From Paeniglutamicibacter cryotolerans (GTDB taxonomy: Bacteria; Actinomycetota; Actinomycetes; Actinomycetales; Micrococcaceae), in the NCBI RefSeq assembly GCF_014190875.1, contig NZ_JACHVS010000002.1:806001-870000 (forward strand): 64,000 bases of DNA, given 5' to 3'. Position numbers and translations under genes: made by a program. This document shows positions 55,863-64,000 of the stretch, piece by piece; position 1 is the stretch's first letter; every line of letters starts with the position of its first letter. The notes below the pieces were generated by a model, which did no database searches, was not told where the DNA came from, and worked only from the letters and a program-made list of their open reading frames with translations.

Positions 55863-56357
55863 ATGCAATCAACGAACGATGACGCCGCCGCGGCCTACAC
55901 GGCGCATCGAGGCTTTCTCATCGGCGCGTGTCTCGGAGGTATTCACGCGGGTTTCAGCCTCTACTGGGCCGCGGGCGGTACCTGGCTCGTCTGGACGCTG
56001 GGAAGCAGCCTGCTGGAAACCTTTCGTGGGAAAGAGTGGCTTCTCATTCTGGTCGCCATCGTTAAGCTCGTCGCTGCCCTGGCACCAGTCCTGCTGGCCC
56101 GTCGAGGGTGGCCAGCCGATCCGCTTACTCGCGGGATATCCTGGCTGGGTGCACTAGTCCTAGTCCTCTGGGGCGGATTGAACACAATCGTCGGCAACCT
56201 TGTACTCGCCGGGCTGATCGGCGATCCTTCCGGCTACGACCTCCCGGGCATGATCGGCCACGCCTACCTGTGGGACCCGATTTTTCTCGCGTGGGGAATC
56301 GCTTTGGCGTTCGGCCTACGGGCAACCCGGAAACGAAGCACAACTAGCCTGAGGTAG
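55863..56357 (+). CDS. DUF3995 membrane protein
   Basis: A 164-residue protein with four membrane helices and family segments GIHAGFSLYWAAGGTWLVWTLG and WGGLNTIVGNLVL. DUF3995 proteins have no known function. AGGATGA before the ATG is a plausible ribosome site. It is probably monocistronic. Confidence 0.75.
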   Translation: MQSTNDDAAAAYTAHRGFLIGACLGGIHAGFSLYWAAGGTWLVWTLGSSLLETFRGKEWLLILVAIVKLVAALAPVLLARRGWPADPLTRGISWLGALVLVLWGGLNTIVGNLVLAGLIGDPSGYDLPGMIGHAYLWDPIFLAWGIALAFGLRATRKRSTTSLR

Positions 56358-57070
56358 GGTAGCGATCCGGCCTGAAATCATTGCATTCACAGCCCATTTT
56401 CCTAGATGTACAGTTCGGCTACGTATTGAAGATTAAGACATTCTTATGGATTCTTGCCCATCCTCCGAATTCATGTATCCGGGTGTCGGCCGCTGTGCTC
56501 GCTTCGCCTTTTGCGGGCTGGCGGAGAATGATATTTGCACTTTTCATACGCTGAAAGGTGCCAACCGAATGCAGAGGAGGAAGAACGTATGACGAGCAGC
56601 GGCGAATTAACCTGCGCTCTAGATTGACCTTGAGCTACGGCGGGTTTTCCTGTGTCTCTGGCAACTGGTGACTTTTTAGGGTTGGTTCGCTTGGATTTCA
56701 ATTCGTCGCAAGAGGAACCTCAGCGGGACATGAGTGGCGCAATTTCCGGGTCAGTCCGAAGGGCAAACGTGGACTGACCGGGGCACTTCTTTAGCGACCC
56801 CGCTAGGGAAATCCGGTGCTACGTCAAACGCTCCCTGACCCGATGCGTGTAAAGGATACCGAATGCCGCGGTTCAGGTGCAAAAGCCGCACGAAGCCGCT
56901 CGACAAGCGGAGAATCAGGAGTCGTGCCTGCTACCTCACTCATGACACCGGTGGCCGGTCTGATAACCCTGGCTAGTGGGACGATGGTTCATGGTTCCGC
57001 GTCTAGTGGCGGAATCTCCTGTCGTGAGCTTCCGGGCCGACCCCTCCGGCCCCGTTCACGCCCCCCATGC
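56358..57070. other. 713 bases without a gene
   Basis: Bases 56370-56480 are AT-richer than average. A weak inverted repeat (GGTCAGTCC at 56749-56757 with GGACTGACC at 56771-56779) is present. No supported coding frame was found. Confidence 0.45.
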
Positions 57071-57119
57071 CGAAGGGGCCCCGGTACCGCGCGTGATGCG
57101 CGGCACCGGAGCCCCTTCG
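57071..57119. terminator. Long bidirectional terminator of the ABC-F gene
   Basis: Arms 57071-57092 and 57098-57119 pair over 22 bp with two mismatches and a 5-base loop, 25 bases from the ABC-F stop. Confidence 0.8.
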
Positions 57120-57144
57120 TCTGGTGGTTGCGGGGTGCTGGTTA

Positions 57145-58746
57145 TTAGGCCAGCGTGACCAGTTCCAGGTAGTCGTCGTTCCAGAGGTCCTCGTCGCCAT
57201 CGGGCAGCAGCACGACACGGTCCGGGTTCAGCGCCGACACGGCGCCTTCGTCGTGGGACACCATGACCACGGCACCGGGGAAGTTGGACAACGCGGAAAG
57301 GATCTCGGCACGCGAGGCCGGGTCCAGGTTGTTGGTGGGCTCATCGAGCAGCAGCACGTTGGCGCTGGAGGCCACGATGGTTGCCAGGGCCAGACGCGTC
57401 TTCTCGCCGCCGGAGAGCACGCCCGCCGGCTTGTTCACGTCGTCGCCATTGAACATGAACGAACCGAGGATGCCGCGCACCTCGGCATCGCCCATGCGGC
57501 TCGGAGCGGCCGAACGCATGTTTTCCAGCACCGAACGCTCCACGTCCAGGGTGTCGTGCTCCTGGGCGAAGTAGCCGATCTTCAAGCCATGGCCCGGGAT
57601 CAGTTCCCCGGTGTCAGGTTCGGACACTCCGGCGAGCATCCGCAGCAGCGTGGTCTTACCGGCACCGTTCAGGCCCAGGATGACCACCTTGGATCCGCGG
57701 TCGATCGCCAACGACACGTCGGTGAAGATCTCGAGCGAGCCGTAGGACTTGGACAGGCCCTCGGCCATGAGCGGGGTCTTGCCACACGGTGCCGGGTCCG
57801 GGAAGCGCAGCGCCGCGACGCGGTCGGCGACGCGGACGTCGTCCAGCCCGCCCATGAGGCGGTCCACGCGCTTGAGCATCGACTGGGCGGCGGATGCGCC
57901 GGAGGCACGGGCCTTCATCTTGTTGGCCTGGGCCAGCAGGGTCGTTGCCTTCTTCTCCGTATTGGCGCGTTCGCGCTTACGTGCGCGCTCATCGGTTTCA
58001 CGCTGCTGCAGGTAGCGCTTCCAGCCCAGGTTATAGACGTCCATGGTGGCGCGGTTGGCATCGAGGTGGATGACCTTGTTGACCGTGGCCTCGAGCAGCG
58101 AGGTATCGTGCGAGATCACCAGCAGACCACCTTGATGGTTGGCGAGGAAGCCGCGCAGCCAGGTGATCGAGTCGGCATCGAGGTGGTTGGTGGGCTCATC
58201 GAGTAGCAGCGTTTCGGCATCCGCATACAGGATGCGGGCCAGCTCCACGCGGCGGCGCTGGCCGCCGGAGAGGGTGGACAGCGGCTGGTTGAGCAGGCGC
58301 TCAGGCAGCGAGAGGTTGTTCGAGATCGCGGCGGCCTCGGACTCGGCAGCGTAACCGCCACCGGCGATGAACTCGGCCTCGATGCGGTCGTACTGGCGCA
58401 TGGCCTTGGCGGCGACCGCCGGATCCTCGGAGGCCATGTCCTCGTGGCACTTCTTGAGCTTGCCGACGACGATGTCCAGGCCGCGAGCGGAGAGGATGCG
58501 GTCTCGGGCCAGCTGCTCCATGTTCGGGGTGCGCGGATCCTGGGGCAGGTAGCCGATGGTTCCGCTGGTGGTGACGGTGCCGCCGGCGGGCAGCGATTCT
58601 CCCGCCAGCACGCGGGTCATCGTGGTCTTGCCGGCGCCGTTACGGCCGACGAGGCCGATCTTGTCGCCCTTGTCGATCCTGAAGCTCACGCCCTCCATGA
58701 GTAGGCGTGCTCCGGCGCGGAGCTCCAAATCGGCAATGGAAATCAC
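57145..58746 (-). CDS. ABC-F family ATPase
   Basis: A 533-residue soluble twin-ABC ATPase of the ABC-F group, which acts on ribosomes in translation control or antibiotic protection. Both halves have Walker A (GRNGAGKTT near residue 34, GLNGAGKTTL near 355), signatures LSGGQRRRVELA and LSGGEKTRLALA, and Walker B with LLLDEPTNHLD / LLLDEPTNNLD. The linker (about 240-330) is basic and helical. No membrane segment is present. It resembles housekeeping actinobacterial ABC-F proteins rather than known drug-specific ones, but this is uncertain. Confidence 0.93.
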   Translation of the reverse strand: MISIADLELRAGARLLMEGVSFRIDKGDKIGLVGRNGAGKTTMTRVLAGESLPAGGTVTTSGTIGYLPQDPRTPNMEQLARDRILSARGLDIVVGKLKKCHEDMASEDPAVAAKAMRQYDRIEAEFIAGGGYAAESEAAAISNNLSLPERLLNQPLSTLSGGQRRRVELARILYADAETLLLDEPTNHLDADSITWLRGFLANHQGGLLVISHDTSLLEATVNKVIHLDANRATMDVYNLGWKRYLQQRETDERARKRERANTEKKATTLLAQANKMKARASGASAAQSMLKRVDRLMGGLDDVRVADRVAALRFPDPAPCGKTPLMAEGLSKSYGSLEIFTDVSLAIDRGSKVVILGLNGAGKTTLLRMLAGVSEPDTGELIPGHGLKIGYFAQEHDTLDVERSVLENMRSAAPSRMGDAEVRGILGSFMFNGDDVNKPAGVLSGGEKTRLALATIVASSANVLLLDEPTNNLDPASRAEILSALSNFPGAVVMVSHDEGAVSALNPDRVVLLPDGDEDLWNDDYLELVTLA

Positions 58747-58836
58747 GGTGACCCTTTCGAAGGAAATGTTGGTGGTTGCACATAGGCAACCTATCCAGTC
58801 TACCGGGGCCCGGCACCAACGCAGGCGTGTGATCCG

Positions 58837-59928
58837 TCACTTGGCCGCGCGATAGCCCTCCATCTGGCGCAGGCGACGGCGCAGGGAATCGGCGCGCTGC
58901 CTGTCCCCTCCCGCCGTGAGTTCGATGTGCCGCGTGCCGAAGTGCCAAAGCAACACGTCATCGAGCAGGCGGTCTGGACCCGGCGAATAGCGGTGGTCCA
59001 GTGCCGCGCGGACGCTGGTGATGACATCGGACTGAAGCAGCCTGGCGAATTCCAGCGTCGTGACCACCGAATGGGCGGCCAGCAGTTCGCCGGCCCAGCC
59101 CCAATCGTCGTCGGACTTGCGGTCAACGTGCGGCAGCAGGGTCTGCCAGATCTGCCGGATCCGATCCGGATCCAATGCCACCGCCCCCTCGCCCTCGGCA
59201 TCCCAGTAACCGCTGACCGTCTGGAACCGTTCGTGGATCTGGGAGAACTGGTCCTCCACGGCCTCGAGCATCGCAGCGGTGGCGGTGAACTGGCGGTCGG
59301 TGTGCGGGCTCCAGGCCCGCGGTTCGGTGTTTTTGAAGCGGATGTCGTGTTCGATTTCACTCCAGGCATGGGAGAGTACGGTGCGGATCTGCACCTCGAA
59401 CACGAAATTGCCGTTGACCGGAACGGCACCGCCCAGGGATGCTTGGAAGTCCCTGGCCCGGTCATCGCCGCGAGTGCGCAGGATCAGGTGTCGGCTGGAG
59501 TAGCCGTAGGTTCCGGATTCGACCGAGCCGATGTCCTTCTCCCGGTCCGAACGGCAATCGAAGTCGGAGCGGCGCCGCTTGATCAGGTTGGCAGCATCGC
59601 GGATCTCGTGTGGCAGCTTCACGATCACCCTGACCCCCACCAGGTCATGGATCTCACGTAGCGGTGCCGGGAATTCAAGCTGCGGCACCGACTCCCCATC
59701 AGCCGGCACCAGCATCCTCGAGGCCTTCTCCCGAAAGGACTCGACCGTTTTGGCCCGGGCCGTGACGAACAGCGGATGCACGTCCGAGCCATCGAACAGG
59801 TCTCCGATCCTGCTGCGCATGGACTCGCTCAGGGCGTCGAGCACGGGGCGCACCCGGGCGTACATTTCGGTGCTTGCCACCACATCGGGGCGCAATCGTT
59901 CGTCAAGTGTTTCCCACAGGGTTCCCAC
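58837..59928 (-). CDS. RelA/SpoT synthetase-domain protein
   Basis: A 363-residue protein with a (p)ppGpp synthetase-like domain at about residues 50-210: IHDLVGVRVIV, SGTYGYSSRHLIL, and FEVQIRTVLSHAWSEIEHDIRFK, the latter including the catalytic Glu and the RelA_SpoT hallmark. No HD hydrolase, TGS or ACT domain is present, so it is a single-domain synthetase with a helical C-terminal extension of about 150 residues. It may make an alarmone or another pyrophosphorylated nucleotide. Confidence 0.85.
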   Translation of the reverse strand: MGTLWETLDERLRPDVVASTEMYARVRPVLDALSESMRSRIGDLFDGSDVHPLFVTARAKTVESFREKASRMLVPADGESVPQLEFPAPLREIHDLVGVRVIVKLPHEIRDAANLIKRRRSDFDCRSDREKDIGSVESGTYGYSSRHLILRTRGDDRARDFQASLGGAVPVNGNFVFEVQIRTVLSHAWSEIEHDIRFKNTEPRAWSPHTDRQFTATAAMLEAVEDQFSQIHERFQTVSGYWDAEGEGAVALDPDRIRQIWQTLLPHVDRKSDDDWGWAGELLAAHSVVTTLEFARLLQSDVITSVRAALDHRYSPGPDRLLDDVLLWHFGTRHIELTAGGDRQRADSLRRRLRQMEGYRAAK

Positions 59929-60009
59929 TAATTATCCTCCGGCGGTGAATCTGGTCACGGAGAACTCACGATACCAAGTCAAACCGTCAATCCGGTGTGG
60001 ACCCGGCCA

Positions 60010-60807
60010 CTAGGCGCGACCGGTCACCTTTTCGCCGTCCAGCGCCTGCATGGCCTCGTCGTACAACGGAGCCGTTTCGTTGGTGCCGCCAGCGGTCGAC
60101 ACCTTGGCTGCCGGAAGCGTTCCGGTGGCCTTGGCCTTGACAGGCGCGGCGCTCACTACTGCTGCCACCTGCTGTTTGGTTGCCGCGTGCTTCGCTGCTA
60201 CGGCCTGCTCCGCCCGCAGCCGGGACAGTTCCTCGGTGTGCTCGACCCGAGCCGCATCGGCGGCGGCCTGGGCATCGTCCATGGCGGCGGCCCAACCGTC
60301 ATCGTAGGCAACGCCGTACTTCTCCCCGGCGACTGCTTCCTCGTCGTGGTCGCGGATGGCGCGCAGCTCGGCCGCCTCGGCCCGCTTTTGGTACATGTGC
60401 ACCGTGAGGTGGGTGATGGCGAGCAGCACGACCGGAGGCATCGCGGCAACCAGCGCCGAAACGAGCGGCGGGATATCGGAGGCCATCTTGTCCACCGAGA
60501 GAATGGCATGCACGGAGTTGGCTGCCGTCGAGACGATGGCGCCGAAGAAGAGCAGCGCCCAGGGATAGATCATCGCGCGTCGGCTGTGCCCGTTCAGGGC
60601 GACGATGGCCACCGTCGCAGCGACGATCATGCCGTCGACGATGATCGGCCAGATCCAGGCGAGGTTGGCCTCAATGCCCGAACGCTGGGCCAGGTCGGTC
60701 AGTGCGGCGAAGGACAGCACGAAGGCGCCGATGGCGATCAGGACGGTGGCTGCCACGGCCGTGCCGAGCACTGTCTTGTGCGGTTCGTTCGGAAGTTTTT
60801 CGAGCAT
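60010..60807 (-). CDS. DUF2637 membrane protein
   Basis: A 265-residue protein with four membrane helices (residues about 15-145) of the DUF2637/SpdB-like family, followed by an Ala/Glu-rich coiled region and a long Ala/Lys/Thr tail. In Streptomyces, SpdB proteins aid plasmid spread; here there are no other conjugation genes, so its role is unknown. Family segments: FALTDLAQ-like FAALTDLAQRSGI, WIWPIIVDGMIVAATVAI and PPVVLLAITHLTVHM. Confidence 0.85.
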   Translation of the reverse strand: MLEKLPNEPHKTVLGTAVAATVLIAIGAFVLSFAALTDLAQRSGIEANLAWIWPIIVDGMIVAATVAIVALNGHSRRAMIYPWALLFFGAIVSTAANSVHAILSVDKMASDIPPLVSALVAAMPPVVLLAITHLTVHMYQKRAEAAELRAIRDHDEEAVAGEKYGVAYDDGWAAAMDDAQAAADAARVEHTEELSRLRAEQAVAAKHAATKQQVAAVVSAAPVKAKATGTLPAAKVSTAGGTNETAPLYDEAMQALDGEKVTGRA

Positions 60808-60903
60808 CTTGGGGGCTGCCTCAATGGTGGGGAAAAAGCGGGCAAAGCGGTGCCCTGTTTCGGTACCGCAGGGGGTCCGGCGCAGGTGCGCACCTAGAGG
60901 ATT

Positions 60904-62043
60904 CTACGCGTTGCTCCGGATCCGATTCATCCTGGCCGGTCCGGCAGGGACCCTCAAGTCGGCCATCGAGAGACCGCTCAGGCGGATCGAAACTCCCAAG
61001 GCACGCGGGTCCAGGAGCACCGAAATGACGGCCGCGACCAGTAGCAACAGCCCGATGCCGGCACCCGCACCGCCGAGGCCTGTTCCGGGCATGAGGACCG
61101 AGAGGTTCCAGGCCATGGAGAAGCCGCCGGCACCGAGCAAAGCACGCAGCAAGGTCCGGCCGGAGCCCGCCGAGGCCCCGTCGCCGGAGACGGCGCCGAT
61201 CCAGACACAGCGCTGGCCCCACGAGGCCCGGGTCCGTCCCAGTCCGGGGGCGAAGACCACAGCCGCAGCCGGGGCGAGCAGATAGGCCCAGAACAGCAAG
61301 GGATGACCGGCAACGCCGAAGCCCAGGGCCTCGCCCGCCATCTGGATACCGGCAACCAGCAGCCAGACCAGCTGCAGGAAAGCGACATCGAACACCATGC
61401 CCAGCAAGCGGCGCGGCCGGGTCAGTGGACGCGGACCGAGCTCCTCGGCGTTCCGGGCCGGACCGCCCAGCCAGGCGAACACGGGCAGATAGGCCAGCAC
61501 GGCCCCGATGAGGGCTCCGATGAAGTTCGCCATCAGGTCATCGACGTCGGCGAACCGATAGGCGCAACCGAACAGGCCCCACACCCCGGTGTATTGGGTC
61601 ATCTCAATGGCCACGGTGGCCAGGGCCCCCAGCGCCAGGGCCCCGAGAAAGCCGGACTTGAGCCAGCGGACCGCAAAGAGCCCCAGTGGGATGAACAGCA
61701 ACACGTTCAGTGCCACCTGCACGAATGCCGGGTCCCGCAGGATCGCGCCCATGGGGCCGGAAAGATCTGCCTGGATCTCGTGCAGGAAGTTGAGCGGTTC
61801 CTTCTGGAAACCACGATGCCCCTGCGTGGCACAGAAATCGCCGCGGCTGGCCGGCAGCGGGAGCATTGTGTAAGCACCGAGCGCGAAGAGGTAGACCACC
61901 ACGCCCGTGGTTCCGATGGAGCGGCCCCAGGAGAGGCGCCCGTACCTGCGGTATTGCAGGGCGAGCAGGTAGATCCCGGTAACGAGCAAAAAGAGGCATC
62001 CGAACAGGATGGCGATCCAGCCGGGCCAGAGGCGTTCATTCAT
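60904..62043 (-). CDS. VanZ-family membrane protein with RDD-like domain
   Basis: A 379-residue integral membrane protein. Residues 1-195 form a VanZ-like domain with NFLHEIQ, NVLLFIPLG and the ADVDDLMANFIGALIG segment typical of VanZ; about 205-379 form an RDD-like membrane domain starting RPLTRPRRLLGMVFDVAFLQ. VanZ is linked to low-level teicoplanin resistance in enterococci, but this actinobacterial form has no proven role. Convergent with no gene; divergent from the UDG-like gene. Confidence 0.82.
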   Translation of the reverse strand: MNERLWPGWIAILFGCLFLLVTGIYLLALQYRRYGRLSWGRSIGTTGVVVYLFALGAYTMLPLPASRGDFCATQGHRGFQKEPLNFLHEIQADLSGPMGAILRDPAFVQVALNVLLFIPLGLFAVRWLKSGFLGALALGALATVAIEMTQYTGVWGLFGCAYRFADVDDLMANFIGALIGAVLAYLPVFAWLGGPARNAEELGPRPLTRPRRLLGMVFDVAFLQLVWLLVAGIQMAGEALGFGVAGHPLLFWAYLLAPAAAVVFAPGLGRTRASWGQRCVWIGAVSGDGASAGSGRTLLRALLGAGGFSMAWNLSVLMPGTGLGGAGAGIGLLLLVAAVISVLLDPRALGVSIRLSGLSMADLRVPAGPARMNRIRSNA

Positions 62044-62298
62044 TGGTCAAAGCTATCGTTTGGACTATGGATCGGGGGGCCGATGTGCCGATCATCACCA
62101 CGGGCAAATGAACCCCGAATGAACTTTTTGCCACGGATCCACGCTAAGCTGGAGATGGACGTTCGGGCCCCTTCGGCCTCTCGCGACACCGGTCCATATC
62201 TGATCGGCGATACCCCCACACTTTCACGCAATGTTTTCACGGGCCGGTTCATCGTGCCTGTGCACTTTTTGATGCACGATCAGGAGAAACACACCTTC

Positions 62299-62931
62299 AT
62301 GACAGCTCTCGCACCGGATCAGGCCACCCCCTCACTTTGGGATCGTCGCTACGAGGAGCACATTGCTCCCGTTAACCGCTTGGTCGATGAGACCGGTGCC
62401 CTCCGTCCGCAGAGCAGCATTTCCTACGTGGACCCCGTCCACAACGTCGATGAGGCACGCATCATCTGCCTGTTTTCCAACATCGGCACCGCCAACGACA
62501 CCGGCTTCATCGACGCCGGCTCCGAGGAAGCTGCCACCCGCATGCTGGGCATGCAGTGGCAGCTTGGCCTGCGCCCCGAGTACCTGATGCCGTGGAACGT
62601 CCACCCGTGGCACACCCCGGGCGAGGCGAACGGCAAGTTCGAACCGGGGCAGATCACCTCCGGCCTGAAGCCGCTGCTGCGCTTGCTCAAGGTCGTCCCG
62701 CGCGCTTCGGTTCTCATTGCCCATGGCACCGAGGCCCACCGCCTGTCCGAGCAGCTGCTCAAGACGCAGAACCCGTTGCTGTGGCGCCGCGGCTTCAAGA
62801 CCTACAAGGTCAAGTCGCTGGACGGCCGCGCATTTGCCGGCTCCCCGGAACGCCAGCAGAACCACCTCGAGGAAATCTACGCCGCGTACTCGGATTCCAT
62901 GGCCCGCACCGGCCTGGCCGCCGTGAAGTAG
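62299..62931 (+). CDS. Uracil-DNA glycosylase-like protein
   Basis: A 210-residue protein of the uracil-DNA glycosylase fold. SLWDRRYEEHIAPVNRLVDE opens it; FSNIGTANDTGF may be the nucleotide-binding loop and MPWNVHPW resembles the DNA-facing segment; VLIAHGTEAHRLSEQLL is the final helix region. Classical UDG catalytic DPYH is not seen, so the activity could be on a different base or absent. ATG 62299 has GGAG 12 bases upstream; ATG 62272 is also in frame. Related actinobacterial proteins carry the same annotation. Confidence 0.65.
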   Translation: MTALAPDQATPSLWDRRYEEHIAPVNRLVDETGALRPQSSISYVDPVHNVDEARIICLFSNIGTANDTGFIDAGSEEAATRMLGMQWQLGLRPEYLMPWNVHPWHTPGEANGKFEPGQITSGLKPLLRLLKVVPRASVLIAHGTEAHRLSEQLLKTQNPLLWRRGFKTYKVKSLDGRAFAGSPERQQNHLEEIYAAYSDSMARTGLAAVK

Positions 62932-62959
62932 CACCGGGCTTTCCGCTTAGGCTTTTCCC

Positions 62960-64000
62960 ATGCAAGAACAGAATCCCGCACCCGGCATGACCCGCGCCCA
63001 CAAGATCCATCTGGCGCTGATCATGCTCGGTGCGGGATTGCTGTATCTTGCCCATTCGCTGTTGCGCTTCAGGAACTTCGAGGCCAAGGGCTACGACCTG
63101 GGCATCTTCGACCAGGCAGTGCGGCAGTATGCGCTGTTCAAGGCCCCCATCGTCCCCATCAAGGGCGTTGACTTCAATCTGCTTGGCGATCATTTCCACC
63201 CGATCCTGGCCACGCTGGCACCGCTGTACTGGATCTGGCCGGATCCGCGCATGCTCAACGTGGCTTTGATCCTTTTGCTGCTGGCGACGGTGATTCCGGT
63301 CTACTTGTTCGCCCGCAAGCACCTGGGCCACGTTGCGGGGCTGCTTTTTTCCGCGGCACTGCTGCTCTGGTGGCCGTTTCAGGCGATAGTGAACTGGGAC
63401 TTTCACGAGATCGCCTTCGGCGTCCCGCTCGTTGCCTGGATCATCTGGGCGATGGATGCGCGGCGCTACCGGCTCGCCTTCTGGCTCTCGCCGGTGCTGC
63501 TGCTGATCCGCGAGGACCTGGGCATCACCATCGTGGCCATCGGCATCGTCTTCGCCTTCCACCGACAGTGGCTGCGCGCCGGACTGCTGATGCTGATCGG
63601 CATCACCGGCTATCTGGTGGTCACCTCCGTGCTGATACCGATGTTCTCCCCCGAGGGCACGTTCAGCTACTGGCAGTTCACGGCGCTGGGCCCCACGGCC
63701 GGGGCGGCCATCGCCTTCCTGGTGTCACACCCGCTGAAATCCTTCGCCATCCTGTTCAACCACGAACTGAAGTGGCTGTTGTGGATCATCAGCTTCGTGC
63801 CGCTGGCCCTGCTGCCGTTCTTCTCCCCCTACGTCATCATCGGCGCACCGATCCTGCTCTCGCGGCTGTTCAATGACCGATTGAACACCTGGGGCCCCGT
63901 CTACCAATACGACGCGATCCTGGCCCCGATTTTCTTCATGGCCGCGATCCAGGTGCTGGCGAAGATCATCCGCCGCACCGGCTGGAACAAACTGCGGGTC
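62960..64000 (+). CDS. DUF2079 membrane protein, truncated by window edge
   Basis: The first 347 residues of a polytopic membrane protein of the DUF2079 family, cut by the window end. About nine hydrophobic helices and the motif FEAKGYDLGIFDQAVRQYA with GDHFHPILATLAPLYW (family hallmark D-L-G-x-F-D-Q) are visible. The family resembles GT-C glycosyltransferases and probably acts on lipid-linked sugars, but this is unproven. It follows the UDG-like gene by 28 bases and may be cotranscribed with it. Confidence 0.85.
   Translation, partial: MQEQNPAPGMTRAHKIHLALIMLGAGLLYLAHSLLRFRNFEAKGYDLGIFDQAVRQYALFKAPIVPIKGVDFNLLGDHFHPILATLAPLYWIWPDPRMLNVALILLLLATVIPVYLFARKHLGHVAGLLFSAALLLWWPFQAIVNWDFHEIAFGVPLVAWIIWAMDARRYRLAFWLSPVLLLIREDLGITIVAIGIVFAFHRQWLRAGLLMLIGITGYLVVTSVLIPMFSPEGTFSYWQFTALGPTAGAAIAFLVSHPLKSFAILFNHELKWLLWIISFVPLALLPFFSPYVIIGAPILLSRLFNDRLNTWGPVYQYDAILAPIFFMAAIQVLAKIIRRTGWNKLRV

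Noticed and set aside
61303..62298. Long N-terminal extension of the UDG-like protein
   Set aside because: It is antisense to the VanZ gene; a good ribosome site precedes ATG 62299.

Overview
The window is GC-rich actinobacterial chromosome, most likely from a member of the Micrococcaceae close to Arthrobacter. The mycothiol genes mshA and mshC, the actinobacterial families DUF3090, SCO1664, DUF3099 and MSMEG_4193, a FabG4/FadA/MaoC fatty-acid cluster, GTG starts and long GC-rich terminators all support this. No phage, plasmid backbone or CRISPR array is visible. Identifications come from reading the sequence and recalling families; no database search was run.

Layout. 0-6.3 kb: a 3-hydroxybutyrate dehydrogenase gene and an MHS-type transporter gene, with a divergent LysR regulator. 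The transporter is cut by a complete IS21-family element (1491-4151) with TG...CA ends, a 5-bp GACAG target duplication and intact istA and istB. 6.8-16.7 kb: mshC, uppP, two small unknown genes, an acyl-CoA dehydrogenase, an M20 hydrolase, mshA, and then the three-gene set MSMEG_4193-like phosphatase / DUF3090 / SCO1664. 17-19.1 kb: a frameshifted M20 amidohydrolase, an IS30 transposase remnant and tRNA-Leu(GAG). 19.3-25.8 kb: a fatty-acid locus (maoC-like, fabG4-like, fadA-like) divergent from a TetR regulator and an acyl-CoA oxidase-like gene, with a 13-bp inverted-repeat operator between them. 26.1-37.4 kb: a GGDEF-EAL protein, a zinc-ribbon SDR with a YeiH-type transporter, aminopeptidase N, an FAD oxidoreductase fused to an SRPBCC domain, a lipoate ligase with inverted domain order, and ribosomal protein L31 type B. 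37.5-47.3 kb: an amino-acid permease, an ABC1 kinase with its PadR regulator, a TrmH methyltransferase, a TauE exporter, an ABC ATPase, serB and a VanW protein. 47.4-49.2 kb: two decayed, divergent genes (CoA transferase and HTH-citrate synthase). 49.3-64 kb: an SDR, YqeY, FabG, DUF3099, a small Cys/His protein, SURF1, a gene-poor stretch with small membrane proteins, an ABC-F ATPase, a RelA/SpoT synthetase-domain protein, DUF2637, VanZ, a uracil-DNA glycosylase-like protein and a truncated DUF2079 protein.

How genes work together. mshA and mshC catalyse the first and the cysteine-ligation steps of mycothiol synthesis. The nearby phosphatase/DUF3090/SCO1664 trio is translationally coupled and includes a kinase-like protein with apparently intact catalytic motifs; I consider it the best candidate here for an undescribed system. 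The TetR-flanked cluster supplies oxidation, reduction, hydration and thiolysis activities for acyl-CoA chemistry. PadR and the ABC1 kinase overlap and sit behind three operator-like repeats spaced one helical turn apart. Several genes are broken (the MHS transporter, the M20 amidohydrolase, the CoA transferase, the citrate synthase, the IS30 transposase), so the genome is losing some accessory metabolism.
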